From Diatrype stigma (taxonomy: Eukaryota > Ascomycota > Sordariomycetes > Xylariales > Diatrypaceae): a DNA stretch of 64,000 bases. How positions within the stretch are numbered: position 1 is the stretch's first letter; the number at the start of each line of letters is the position of its first letter. Position numbers and translations under genes: made by a program. Under the pieces are notes generated by a model. The model was not told where the DNA came from and searched no databases. It was given only the letters and a program-made list of their open reading frames with translations. Positions 37,252-49,182 of the stretch are shown one piece after another. Where the stretch lies: positions 620,001 through 684,000 of the forward strand of contig JAKJXP020000006.1 of assembly GCA_022225965.2 (NCBI GenBank), written 5' to 3'.

Positions 37252-38457
37252 TAGGTACTGTCGACGCGTCGCTCGTATCGAAGAGGAAGTCCAGCCTCGG
37301 TACGTGATAGGTCTTTCAAAACCGGACAAAAAGTGGACATTGGGGAAGATCGGCCGAAGACTAGCGAAGCGCGTAATATTAAAACCCGCGTTTCCTCCGC
37401 TTTCCGGTTAGAGCGTCACGGGCGTCAGGGATGGTTAGCGCGTCCATCGCGGGGTTGTCATGACAACAGCGTTGGTTTTTCAGGGGCACAGGGAGATTTT
37501 GGAACACAGCCCCTGGTCGAGTGTGCTCGTTTGTCCAGGTCAATCAGTCGGTTGATCGACGGCCGGAGCGAGCAGGAGGAAAGGAGGGAAGGAGAAGCGG
37601 TCGTCGAGGACCGAAGGTGGACGGTGCTGTGGGCTGGCTGGAGCTCCCTTTTATCGTCGGGTTCCCTAGACCGTAACGCATCATCGGGGATCGGGAGCAG
37701 CAGCAGTGCAGCGAGATCTGCCGGCGGCTCAATCGTGTTACGAGCTAGGGCAGACCGATGCTTGCGGTAGTGGGTGGTAAGTCGATGTTCAGCTCCCACG
37801 GCGATGCGTAGACATGCATGAAAAGTGGTGTGTATTGCCCGGAGCAGTCCAATGAGCAGAGTCCACGACGTTTTACATCCCGTGCGATCATATGCGGTGT
37901 CAGCACGAGGGCGACTTGTCTTGCAGGCTGGCACATCGAGCGGCCTGCTCTAATTGGGTGGCTGCCGCCATCAACCATCATGTTGCGGCCCAGTCCAGCC
38001 ACCGCTCATGTATGTAGAGAGGCGGAAAGGCTGCAGCCGCCGCTCTCGGTCCCAGCCATCTTCCACTATCACAAGCTTACGAGTTCAATTAATGTTGGTT
38101 ACTACCAGGTCAATACCAGGTAGTTAGTTAGTCAGATCCAGCCACCGGCCTCGTACAGTAGAGTAGGCCTGCATGCTGAGGTCAACCGTCAGGCAATCAA
38201 CGGTCCATCCTCCAGCTCTCAGATGCAAAGCTCACTTCACCGAATATACGTAGGCAGCTAGTTCTACTACTCACTAATAGTAGTACATAGTGACCAGCAC
38301 CAAGGAATCCACATGCTTGCTCTGCATATGGACATGTATGGATGGATCGAGACATCTCGTAACTACGAATAGCTCCACCCATACCTACTATATGTATGTC
38401 AAACAATAATTCAATATGTATTGCAGCAGGTGCGCCGGATACGACCGTCGACAAATG

Positions 38458-38489
38458 ACAATATAACAATATGACAATATGACAATACG
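38458..38489. repeat. 8-bp minisatellite GACAATAT, four copies
   Basis: Four head-to-tail units (GACAATAT, AACAATAT, GACAATAT, GACAATAC). Confidence 0.85.
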
Positions 38490-38878
38490 GTAAGCCATAT
38501 GATAGACGCAATTGACAAATGTGATAGAGCCTGTGCTCGATAAATCTGGCTCCAGGCTGTGATGCCGGATGGGGTTTAATATCAATGGGCCAATATCAAT
38601 TGACGGTTATTGATACAGCTACAGAGTAGCTTTAACCAGTCATGGAAACGATCACCACCAGTGAGAGACCAAGCTTGCCACCTGCTTTTCGTATTCTCTT
38701 CCCTACGAAGTACTCACGGCCGGCACCTGAACACTTGCTGCAAAGCAAGGAGGTTGGGAGCTATTTTCCAAGATCCGGCGGCCAATGGCCTCCGTGAACA
38801 TCGATCAATGCAACGCGATCCGTCAGCAAACTCAGGGCGGATGGGCATCCGGGTAGGTGCTATGCTACCTGGGTAGGT

Positions 38879-38910
38879 ACCTAACCACCTAACCACCTAA
38901 CTACCTAACC
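38879..38910. repeat. 8-bp minisatellite ACCTAACC, four copies
   Basis: Four tandem units, one with a C-to-T change. It resembles but does not match the CCCTAA telomere repeat. Confidence 0.85.
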
Positions 38911-39084
38911 ATGTAGGGAAAACAAGCTCTTAGACGGTTAGACCTCTTAGACCTCTGAGACTAGGGTAGCTTCTCCACCAAATCACACAAACGCAATGGC
39001 TGGGGGACTGGGGCCGCAGCTGGGCAGCTGGGTTATAGCTACATGCGTACCCACATACATCCATGGATATGTAGGTAGCTGCAC

Positions 39085-39108
39085 ACATCCATACATCCAT
39101 ACATCCAG
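39085..39108. repeat. 8-bp minisatellite ACATCCAT, three copies
   Basis: Three tandem units, the last ending AG instead of AT. Confidence 0.8.
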
Positions 39109-39384
39109 GATGTACCACGAGGTAGAGTCTAGAGGAATCGCTGCACGGTCACACATGGAGTAATACAAACTGTACAGATCTAAGTATGGTAGGTACATAC
39201 ACCCGCAAGGATCCAGGGATGCATGTACGGAACACTGGGAACTCTGGGAAACACTGGGAAGAAGTGCATTAGCGGGTTCCATGACCAGCCACAGACAGAT
39301 GTACGATGCATGGCCTGCTTGGCCGTCGACGGTAGACCTGTAGGCTACCTATAGCCTAGGTAGACTGTAGGCTTACTTCGTATG

Positions 39385-40093
39385 CACATACTTACCGACC
39401 TTACCCAGCCTGCTTCCAGTCTGCTCGCCAGGCTCCTAATAGTATCAAAGCTACCAGGGATTACAGTGCACTACACAGTAATCACTCACTGTACCTAGCT
39501 ATACCAACCCAGTCAGTAGCTGTAGCCAATTCCCCCAACCCCCAACCCCCTCAGGCCCCCCCCCTAAACCGCTCCGGGCGGGCAATAAACACGGAGAGCT
39601 CCTACAGGCCCACCCGAGTAAACAAGCCCGAACCATTCGAACCCTGCAAATCGGCTGCCACGCCATCACCTCCTATCCACACAAAAGGCCTGCTCGAGAC
39701 GCCCTGTCACCGCCCGGTCCTCTGGCTGTCCCTTTCTCCTTTACTTCTCTCCATCCAATCGACTCTCTGCCACTTCACTCACCTTCTTTCCACTTCCCAT
39801 ATCCCACATCCCACATCCACATTTCAACCCAACCAGACAGCATCTTCCAGATCCCATCACATCCCTCATCTCCATATCTTACCCGAAGACTCCGCTTGAT
39901 CTTCTCCCGCTGACAGGAAGAATCGAGATATAGAAGAAGAGAGCCTCACGACTTTCTTCTCACATCTCCTTCTTTTCTTTCAGATCGTAAAGAGAAGAGA
40001 GCAAGAGGAATCTTCTTGTTCTACCTTTCGCATCAATCCGTTTGATCGAAAGGTTGACGAGGAGACGATCCTTGCGCCCATAAGGCCGCCAAC
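39385..40093 (+). promoter_or_regulatory. CT-rich promoter and ATG-free leader of HEX-1
   Basis: Pyrimidine-rich tracts at about 39715-39800 and 39950-39983, typical of strongly expressed fungal genes, precede HEX-1. Not one ATG occurs from 39385 to the end of this segment. An in-frame TGA at 40055-40057 bounds the reading frame that follows. The transcription start is unknown. Confidence 0.5.
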
Positions 40094-41056
40094 CTGGACT
40101 TTGAAGCCCGCGTCCCCGTGCCCTTTAGCGTCTTCCCTTCGTCTTACAAAGAGAAGGCCGCGGCCGAGTCTAAGACTCAGATCACCCACGAAGAGCTTGA
40201 GATCAAACTCCCCGAAAAAGCCGGACGGGAGGGTCAATACTCTTCGGTTGTTCACGCCCCTGCCCCTCTTTCTCCCCGTCGAGAGCAGCACCGCTTCAAC
40301 GAAGAAGAGGTCCGTTTCACGCGTGAAGAAGAACGTTACCACCGTCCCGGTGCCAAAGTCCTCGAGGAGTATCGTCCGAAGCACAAGAAAAACAGGTCAG
40401 TGAAAGGAGAAAAAAACCCGTTCCTACGTTCATTCTGCGTGTTCCCTCTTAATATATGCTTTCCGCCCGAGGAAAACGGTCGAGCGCCTGGTTCCCCTGG
40501 ATGGGCGATGGGACCGTCGCTTGAACCGTGTTTCTCGGGGCTCCCGGGTGGTGTGGTTGGATTCCACTTGGAATGGAATCGGCCCGCTCTAATTGAAGCT
40601 CGGGCCGTTTTCTGGCCGCTGGTCGCCCTGGGTCTAGTAAATAAAAACATCCCCAGCTAACATGAAACACATGGCAGACCTTCGACCTTTTCCAACTTCC
40701 AGGACACTGTCGAAGTCGACGACAAGTATCGTCCCCCATTTAGTCCCATTGACAACATCGAACGCACCTACCGTTCGCAAGCCCAGCCCGCCTATCAGAA
40801 GTCCCACGCCGGCACTACTGTAGACGCGCCTTACTCTCCCCGCTCCCCATCTGCATCTGCATCTGGCTACAGCGACCAGGTGGACGCTACTATCGACCTC
40901 CCGGTTTCACGACCAGCCTATACTGAGCAGATCCAGTTTACTGGCTCCACTGTCAGTTCGCCTAGATCGGTTCCTTCCAGCCGCAAGGAAACGCAAATCG
41001 TTGGGGACACCGTAGCGTATCCTCGACACACTCACTCGGTTGCTGCCAAGTCTAGA
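40094..41056 (+). CDS. In-frame N-terminal extension of HEX-1, candidate CUG start
   Basis: A reading frame open from just after TGA 40055-40057, through an inferred 282-bp intron (40396-40677; donor GTCAGT, branch GCTAAC, acceptor CAG), into the HEX-1 ATG at 41057 without a stop. The join gives KHKKNRPSTFSNFQDTVEV. The chain is charged and protein-like (ITHEELEIKLPEK; EEVRFTREEERYHRP; TIDLPVSRPAYTEQIQF), not like a UTR. It has no ATG anywhere. The best start is CTG at 40094-40096 in GCCGCCAACCTGG, close to the optimal initiation context with A at -3 and G at +4. This would add 227 residues, for a 426-residue isoform. An ATG supplied by a distant upstream exon is the alternative; longer HEX-1 forms made by alternative splicing are known in other moulds. 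Confidence 0.55.
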
Positions 41057-41729
41057 ATGGGATATTACGACGAAGACGGTGAGTCCAAGTCCACGCAGTC
41101 TATATAAGTGACCGCCCCTTCCTGTTTCCTGGTTGCTAACTCTTACCCCAGGACACTATCACTCGTTTCGTCACGGTTTGCACAAGATGGCCGACAAGAT
41201 CCTCCCCCACCACGACCACCACCACCACGATGTGGAGGTCATTCAATCGTCAGCTCCTGCGGGACCTACTGGCCCCACCGGCATCCCCAACACTGTCACC
41301 ATCCCTTGCCACCACATCCGCAATGGTGACATCCTGGTCCTCCAGGGCCGCCCCTGCCAGGTGATCCGTATCTCCACGTCGTCGGCCACCGGTCAGCACC
41401 GCTACCTCGGTGTCGACCTGTTCACCAAGCAGCTGCACGAGGAGTCCTCCTTCATCTCCCACCCCTCGCCCAGCGTGGTCGTCCAGACCATGCTCGGCCC
41501 CGTCCTCAAGCAGTACCGTGTCCTCGACATGGCCGACGGCACCCTCACCTGCATGACCGAGTCGGGCGAGGTCAAGCAGGGCCTCACCGTCCTCGACCAG
41601 GCCAACCTGTGGGAGAAGATCTCCCGGGCCTTCAACACCGGCCGCGGCAGCGTCCGCGTCCTGGTCCTCGCCGACCAGGGCCGCGAGCTCGCCGTCGACG
41701 TCAAGGTCGTCCACGGCTCTACCTTGTAA
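41057..41729 (+). CDS. hex-1: Woronin body major protein HEX-1
   Basis: Self-assembles into the hexagonal crystal core of the Woronin body, the peroxisome-derived organelle that plugs septal pores after wounding. Exons inferred at 41057-41078 and 41152-41729, intron 73 bp (GTGAGT, CAG), short isoform 199 residues. It starts MGYYDEDG, the usual HEX-1 N-terminus, then a His-rich segment (LPHHDHHHHD), then the eIF5A-like two-domain fold: TVTIPCHHIRNGDILVLQG, GRPCQVIRISTSSATGQHRY and HEESSF, all characteristic of HEX-1 and not of eIF5A, whose hypusine lysine is absent. The C-terminus reads GSTL where HEX-1 proteins I know end in SRL, the peroxisomal targeting signal. High codon bias suggests strong expression. 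Confidence 0.95.
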
Positions 41730-42594
41730 AGGAACGAAAGGTGGATGCCATACCAATCGATGCTGATGCTGAAGACCTAATGAGATGAGATGAGGAAATC
41801 CTGTACGGTTCATGTTTTTATCACACCTGTTTCTTACTACTATGGAATGAATGGACGCCCCCGGACCCTGTTCCCTTGGGGTTTGCCGGCGGTGGTCGAC
41901 ATGTTTTTTCAAGATTGGACATAGTAGATCTACGTAGCTATGACATCTAAAGGAGGATACGAAGATAATATAGGTAGTTCTGTACATGATGGTTCATAAT
42001 ACAAAAGGAGGTGTTCGTTATTGTGTACCTACTTGTCCTGCCCGCTTGTGATGGTGTTCGTGTGTGTTGCTTACTTAGGTTCCTTCTCCCCCACCTCGAT
42101 GCTTTAATGTTGCTCCGTGTCATTGTAGGTAGGTGTTGCGTGCGAGTCTTACCCATCCTTGGATGCCTTGAGGGTGTCCATCAAGGTGGTTGTCTCAGAC
42201 ACCTAAGCAAGGTTTCGTACTACTACCTTAGCATCATCTTGATATCCGTTTTGGGGTGCCTGCCTGCTGACTTCGACAGCCCATTGGTGCGATAAAGAAG
42301 CTTGAGGTTAGCTGTCCAATCATTCGCCTTCTTAATGAGGAAGCGGTAACCCCTCCAGCCCCTCGTGATCCTTCGTGATCCCGCCATTCAATACACAGCC
42401 ACTTATACAATCCGGACATACTCGTGGAGCTCCTGATCAGCTTCAGTTTGTATTTCATCATAACGTTACCGGCTTGACGCCCTTCATTCCTATCTCTTCC
42501 CTTCCCCTCTTTCCACCCATTTCCAAGCACTTATTTCTGGTATACCAAGCGTGCTTGGTCCCAACGACCCTGATAACATATCCGCCCGCTAGTT
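41730..42594. other. Intergenic between HEX-1 and bleomycin hydrolase
   Basis: Tandem genes on the same strand; holds the HEX-1 3' UTR and the next promoter. No further gene seen. Confidence 0.6.
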
Positions 42595-44306
42595 ATGGGT
42601 GCGCCGCAATCCAAGGTGTCGCCGGAGACGGCGATGCACGAGAAAGCCGTCCTAGAACGCATCCGCACTCTGCAGATAGATGACGATGACGAGGAGAGCT
42701 ACGTTAGCGTCCACCGCGAGAAGCCCCTTCGCGATATCGCTTTCGAGCGCGAGCCAGAGGGCCTGGCTGTCACGACTCTGGAGTCATGGCAGAGCAAGCT
42801 GCTGCAGGACCCGAAGAATAGGTCAGTTTGGTTTATACATCATTCGGCCCTCGCCCTCCCGTGTCGCTATGCGTTTACTTGCATCCCCGTTCAATCCAGG
42901 GGGGCCTTAATATTAACCATCAGGACCACGTGGGTGAAAATGCATGTAGACTAGCGCTCTCGGCCCTCAGCGGCGCCAACCCGAAGGACGTCCTGACCTC
43001 GCGCTCGACGCAGATCGCGGACCAGCAGGTGTTCAACGTGCGGATCCCGTTCGAGGGGGCGCCGGTGACGAACCAGCGGTCGTCGGGGCGGTGCTGGCTG
43101 TTCGCGTCGACGAACGTGTTCCGGATCGCGCTGATGCGGCGGTACGGGCTGGAGAGCTTCGAGCTGTCGCAGGCGTACCTGTTCTTCTGGGACAAGCTGG
43201 AGAAGGCCAACTTCTTCCTCGAGAGCGTGATCGCGACGGCCGCCGCCGGCGAGGACCTCAGCGGCCGCCTCGTCCAGCGCCTGCTCGCCGACCCGGCCTC
43301 CGACGGCGGCCAGTGGGACATGGTCTGCAACCTCGTCGACAAGTACGGCCTCGTGCCCCACGCCCTGTACCCGGACAGCTGGAACGCCATGGCCAGCGCC
43401 ACCCTCAACTACGTCGTCGTCGCCAAGCTGCGCGAGTACGCCCTGACCCTGCGCCAGCTGCTCGCCAACCCCCGCACCGCCACCACCGCCGAGAACCTCG
43501 CGGCGACCAAGCAGCAGATGCTGCGCGAGATCCACCTCGTCCTCGTCCTCATGCTCGGCCCGCCCCCGAGCCCCTCCGACCCCTTCGCGTGGACGTACCA
43601 GGACGCGTCGGGGCGGGCGCGCACCGTGACCAAGACGCCGCGCGAGTTCGCGCGCGACATCACGCCGCAGGAGGCGCCGCTCCGGACGCTGCTGACGCCG
43701 GCGGCGATCGCGAGCTACGTGTCGCTGGTGCACGACCCGCGGCACCCGGCGCTGCGGCTGCTGACGGTGGACCGGCTGGGCAACGTGGTGGGCGGGCGGG
43801 GCGTGACGTACGTCAACGTGGGGATGGCGGCGCTCAAGGCGGCGTGCGCGGCCATGCTGGCGGCGGGCCTGCCGGTCTTCTTCGGCTCCGACGTCGGCAA
43901 GTTCAGCAGCAGCGCCTCGGGCGTCATGGACCTCGACCTGGTCGACTACCGGCTCGGCTTCAACGTCGACCTCGTCGGCGGCATGACCAAGGCCCAGAGG
44001 CTGCGCGTCGGCGAGAGCGCTATGACGCACGCTATGGTGCTGACCGCGGTGCATGTGGAGGAGGAGGCGGCGGTGGAGGGCGGAGGTGGTAGGGGGAGGA
44101 AGCGGACTGTGCGCTGGCGCGTCCAGAATAGTTGGGGCGAGGGGGCTGGCGATAAGGGATGGTTCGTCATGAGCGATCGCTGGATGGACGAGTTCGTCTA
44201 TCAGGCCGTTGTCGACCCGCGCTTCCTGAGCAGGGAGGTCCGCGACGTGCTGAAGCAGGACCCCATCGTGCTGCCGCTGTGGGACCCCATGGGCAGTCTG
44301 GCGTGA
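42595..44306 (+). CDS. LAP3: Bleomycin hydrolase / cysteine aminopeptidase (C1B family)
   Basis: Papain-fold hexameric aminopeptidase that trims peptides, hydrolyses homocysteine thiolactone and inactivates bleomycin. Exons inferred at 42595-42821 and 42950-44306; the intron is 128 bp, phase 2 (GTCAGT; acceptor GTAG chosen because it restores LLQDPKNRLALSALSGAN, while the CAG at 42921-42923 leads to a stop). 527 residues. Catalytic residues: Gln118 and Cys124 in VTNQRSSGRCWLF, His436 in ESAMTHAMVL, Asn469 in WRVQNSWGEG. It ends LPLWDPMGSLA; in yeast the C-terminal tail lies in the active site and is trimmed. The N-terminus MGAPQSK fits an N-myristoylation signal. A Gly-rich insert (around residue 450) precedes the Asn motif. 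Confidence 0.95.
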
Positions 44307-45166
44307 GTAGGTTGTCCCAAGAAGTGATGGTGATGGCCTTGGGCCTGGATTTGACTCATTTTTATTTGGTTTTCTGATGCCTGCGTGGGTAGGTGCAATC
44401 GATGGGTGGATTGGTCTTCTGTGGTTTTCCTGGCGCACTTTTAGCGATTTCTTTCCGACTTTTCAGTCAAGATGACCAGATAGGCAGGCAAGTTGTCGGG
44501 AATGAATGTAACGAGCTTGGTCATGATGCATATATGGGCATACCTGCCTGCGGCATACCCTTCGTGGACATTGAATTCATCGAGACGGGTGGGTGGTCGT
44601 AGTTATTAGCCTTGAGTACGTACCCCTATCCTAGTAGAAAAGGGGGGTTGGCCATGCCCTAAATATCATATCCCCTGCCAACACTTCTTCAGTTCGAAAG
44701 TCAAGCTTAGTTCACTCAACAAGATCATGGATTGTTCAGGGGCTCTTTCTAGCGGCACTTTGGGGTTTAGTTTAATTTTTAAGAAATATGTCATGTTTAT
44801 CTGTTCTGCACTTCATTGAATTTTACACCTCCAGTTGATATTGAACAACACGGTAGGTAGTACAGCGTCATTCGGGCCGCTCGATAAACATGGCAGAAGC
44901 CTACGCGGAAACCACTTAAAGTCCATTAGGGAGTATATCTAATGGAAACCAAGGTATTCAGCTTGACCTCGTAAATAGGATCACTATGCCTGGTATTGAG
45001 CCTCTAGAAGATTTCACGGAGGTAACCATCCAGTGGCTCCCCCTTTTACGTTCGATGGTGGATCCGGCTACAGATAAATAGGGGAGAGCTAGCAGAACTG
45101 ATTCTCTGGTATATCTGGATTTTGGGGCTATTGTGTTTATACCCTACCTCAAAAGCTGAGAGTTTG

Positions 45167-45217
45167 CGAGTGAGCCCCTGACCAAAGTCATCTCTAAGGG
45201 GTAAAGGCTCTCACTCG
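45167..45217. repeat. Imperfect inverted repeat
   Basis: CGAGTGAG at 45167-45174 pairs with CTCACTCG at 45210-45217, and CCCCT at 45175-45179 with AGGGG at 45197-45201. Confidence 0.6.
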
Positions 45218-48200
45218 AGAACACCTGGTTTTGGGGGTACCCTCAACCTATTTAGCTACTTCCTGTTGTGAACAAAGGGGCCTGGGACCTAAATCAAGAA
45301 CAACATACACTCACTTGCTGTCAGTCACTCGTCAGAATTCAACAGTGCAGTAGCCCGGGTAGTAAGTACGGTTGCGATAACCGCCGCTAGACTTTGATAG
45401 GGGGACCGAGACAACGGCACGGGCATAAAGAGCCATGTTTCCGGAGTCCTGCCCAACAAGCCACTTGACCTCGAATGTAAGCACTGGCGTGGGCACTCCG
45501 ATTCCATGGCTAGCTTGGCATGGAGTATGACTCCTCCTGGGACAGCGAATGACTCGTCCTTGGTCGTTTGCCGTTTTTGCCGGGAGACCCCTGGCTAGCT
45601 ACTACCCGTGTACATTTCTTCAGAGGCTACGTGATGCCGCGCTCCTGCAAGCCATGATGTGCTGGCATGTAGGTCAATACCTCTGAGAACTGATGAGTGA
45701 GGTCATCTACGATCTGCCGGCATAAGGGGGGCGGGCCCCCATCGATGTAGCATTATCTGGTTGGCTGCGTGTTGAAGCAAGAGTCCTAAGCGTCTTGGGC
45801 AGTTCTCATTTGTGTCTTCAGCAACATCTCCACAGTCCTGGTTATCTCCGCTCTCATGACTTGCACTACATGGTGGGCTGGCTAAGTAGCCGGGCGGAAG
45901 TAATGCTGCAGGTGCTGTGTAATGGCGGGAGGATGGTGGCTGTCAGATTAGGCTGCTTATCGGGAGGCAGTTGGAGACGGTGAATCAAGGAGCCTTCACT
46001 TCCTAGGCGCAGCCTGGCATTATGATAGCGCTCAGTAGGGCAGATTGGGGGTTCAATATCATGATGGTAGCGTGAAGTGGTGGTTAGTGGTCAATGTTAT
46101 GTCACCAGAGATGCCGAGAGGTGAACAGTTCATCAGAATGGGAGGCGACATCAAGTATTGACAACGTGGACCTCCTATATCTGGAAACATATGCTAAGCC
46201 CCAGCGTAGCTTATAATTATGGAAGTACGTGTACAATACCTTGTAGATAGATGCCTGAAGCTACTCGGCCTCGATAGGGGGTTGTCGCCAGAACACTACA
46301 TCATGAAGCACCCTTTTCCCTTTCCCATTGTACTTTACATTGCCTCCGGGACTATGACATATCTCTGGAGTATGGACGTTTATCCAGCATTATCGTTAGC
46401 CCTGCGATTTGACGCCATAAACAAGCTAAAGCATGGCACTCCCCTGAGGAAGCTTGTGGAATTGAGAAGCGGGGATGGTAAGATCTAGGCCATATCAAAC
46501 TGACAGCTCATTCCATTATAGATCGCTAGATGAAAAATATCAAGGATAGATATGAACTCGTCCATAATGAGGCTGTATAGTTCTAGCTATCGCTTTCCTC
46601 CTAGCCTAGAGATCTTGATAGAAAGCCAACACCCTGAGCGGATGAACCAGCTAGGCTGTGATCAACCGGCCCACGGCTACGGACGGTACGTTGGGTAACT
46701 GTTGAGTTCCTTAGAGTTTACCAGCAAGGAACGCTAGGTCCTTCCCTGTATCAGAGACTCGAAAGGCTCTTTTTGCCACCGGCATGTCTTGCCATGGTCT
46801 TACGCATGTTGCTGTCTCTAAGGAAGCCTTGCCAACACATCGCTCGCAGTGAAGTCTTCTCGAAGGAGGGCAAACCGCTCGATCGCAAGACGGACTGGTT
46901 GCACACGAAACACCAAAGAGGAAATGAACGACTTTTCCGCCTTGTTGGGCTGGCTGTTATGTGGTGGTCTTGGTGGGTAGGTATCAGGAACCGTTCAACT
47001 GAACGGCAAGTGAATGCTGCGAGAGCCTCGCGGGCGAATAGCCAATCATATCATCCCATGGGGCGTCTTGGAGGCACAACGTTTCACCCAAATCCGGAAA
47101 ATAGCGGGAATGGAAATAAGAAACTCGCAATTCTATAGGTAGCTTGGCCAGCCCCAGGCATGAACTCCCAATGCTCGCCACTCAGGCCGCATCCCATAGG
47201 TGCGTTGTCAAACAGCGCAGGTTGAGATGAGCGCCGCCATTTTGCCTCGTCGACGATCATCAGGCGAACATTATGTAGAGCGATCTTGATAAGTCGCCTG
47301 GTACTACCACATAGCCTGAAAGTACCTGGTAGGCAGTAGTGGTGAATGCGCATATAGTTACCGTACAAGACGGGTTCCTTTTTGTGTGTGCCGAGCACTC
47401 AGCACTGATGCCGGAAAGGAAAGCCGAGCTCGATAAACCAAGCAGATCGGGCGTGTCTAATAAGTTTCGGGAATAGTCCATGCTCTCAAGCGCGGAAGTG
47501 GTCGAATAGGGAATTGATGCTATCCGCGCTTCCTCGAGGAGGAGAGGCACTGGACCCTGCATACTGTAGGTTGGGTTGGACCTGTCGAAGCCCAACTGGC
47601 CCAGACGGTCGCCCAGAGGAGCACGTGAAGACCATAGGGATCCCTGTCTTCGACCGAAATGAAACATGGGCGGACTTGGGGCATGGGATGGGCAACCCAA
47701 CCTGAGAGGCGGCTTAGCGCCAGGTGCATACAAATGCTGAGATGTAACCGCGCGTTGCCATAGCGAAAGGGATGACGACGTAGTTGCTATTCGGCCGCTT
47801 GACGAAGCATTGCTATGACCTACGGGATTGGGGAATCACCGGAGGGTCCATTGGCCATTGACATGTGAGTCAGCCAGGCAAAGAATGGCTATTCGACGGT
47901 GTGACCAGCCATTCACTGGCATGGACCGCCTAAACAAACAATGAATCAGAAACATTGTCGTGATGCCTCGAGCTCCAGCTGTTTGGTGTTGTCGAGGCTG
48001 TGCCATAGAATAGCGCAGATAAATGTCAACTTGGCCACTTCTAAGCGAAGTTCTCGCTCTATTCACTATTTCCAGTCCATAGTTACATCCTAACCAAGAC
48101 GACAAATTTCTCAAAGTGCACAAGCACAAGCTGGAAAGATACGACGTAGAAGGTGCATCGTGAGGTTTTCTTGGCTGACGTTTTCGGTTGCTGACGACCG

Positions 48201-48600
48201 AGGCATAACGACTGCAACGCCCCCCCACCACCAATGAAACCCGGCTATCTTCACCTACTCTAGCACGTCTATACAACCACCCTCATACTGCGACCATCCG
48301 CCTGCATCATCACCAAGCTAAGAGCGATATCACGAGGGGCAACCAGGACTTTGCGCACCCAAGCACCGTATCGCGAGTACGAGTTCTAACTAAAGGGCCG
48401 CGTCGTCAAGAAAGCGGCTAGCTCGCAGACGATCTGGTGGTTGTTGAAGCCGTTAGAGCAACCAGGGCATCCGAAAAGGTATGTGTTAGTTATGTCGTAT
48501 TATGTCTGACTAGAGTGTCCCGGCGATCCAGCTCAGCGGAATCGTGACGAATAAATTGACTTCTAGAACAGGAAAAGAAGCCCTACGAAAGAAGCCTGCT

Positions 48601-48632
48601 CAGCCTGCCAGCCTGCCAGCCTGCCAGCCTAC
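48601..48632. repeat. 8-bp minisatellite CAGCCTGC, about four copies
   Basis: Tandem CAGCCTGC units, the last one partial. Confidence 0.85.
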
Positions 48633-49182
48633 GAGGAGGCCTGGGTACTGGTTGTATATGCTATTTTCGGGGAACCCCTGACCACCCAGACGACCTCAAC
48701 CTCCGAGCTGGACTTATAGCCTATAACTTATAGCTGCTGGTATGTAGTTACCTAAACCGGCCTAAGGCTTACCTAGCCGGTGGTTAATAGGGGCTAATAG
48801 GGATTAATACCAAACTAGGCCGGCGTTGTACCGACACTACCACCTAACTATAGCCAGGTACAGTACCTACATACCTATATCACTGCGATATCTTTAAGCC
48901 ACTGCCACGGCCATCTTTAGGGGGGCATCTTTGAGTGGTCGGAAGTGGCATTAGCATCAGATCCGGCGCTGTGCTGTGCTGTGCTATTCTAAGGTTGTAG
49001 TCTGGGCTGTCTGGGCTGTCTGGTTGACGCAGCGCCGGGCGCCAGGCCGAATCGATTACCTAGTTCCATTACCATTACCACGGGCACTCTGCCACTTTAC
49101 GAAACGGACGTCATCGGCCGTCCAGATCGCCCCCCTCCGACCATCCATCCCTCCATCCATCCCTCTTGGTTTTCTGGCTTCC

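Larger units (their letters stand above)
35089..39384. other. 4.3-kb gene-poor interval
   Basis: No supported gene. Frames of 107-158 residues around 36.1-36.5 kb and 37.3-37.9 kb overlap on opposite strands and lack motifs. Contains several minisatellites, TACCTA/TAGGTA-rich tracts and a possible tRNA 5' half at 35870-35915. Confidence 0.55.
44307..49000. other. Gene-poor interval
   Basis: No recognised gene. Frames of 121-157 residues around 46.8-48.3 kb have no motifs, and those near 47.1-47.7 kb overlap on opposite strands. Contains a hairpin at 45167-45217 and a minisatellite at 48601-48632. Confidence 0.5.

Noticed and set aside
37333..37934. Frames of 145 and 158 codons on opposite strands
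   Set aside because: Mutually overlapping, low complexity, no motif and no splice support.
39628..39650. TTCGAACC box suggesting a tRNA B box before HEX-1
   Set aside because: No A box or tRNA arms around it; likely chance within the promoter.
41152..41729. Initial reading as eIF5A
   Set aside because: The hypusine-loop lysine is missing and the sequence carries HEX-1-specific motifs and N-terminus.
42822..42923. Alternative bleomycin hydrolase acceptor CAG at 42921-42923
   Set aside because: Leads to a TAG within about ten codons; the acceptor at 42948-42949 restores the conserved frame.
42951..44438. 495-codon minus-strand and 333-codon plus-strand shifted frames across bleomycin hydrolase
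   Set aside because: GC-rich shadows; the catalytic motifs are all in the chosen frame.
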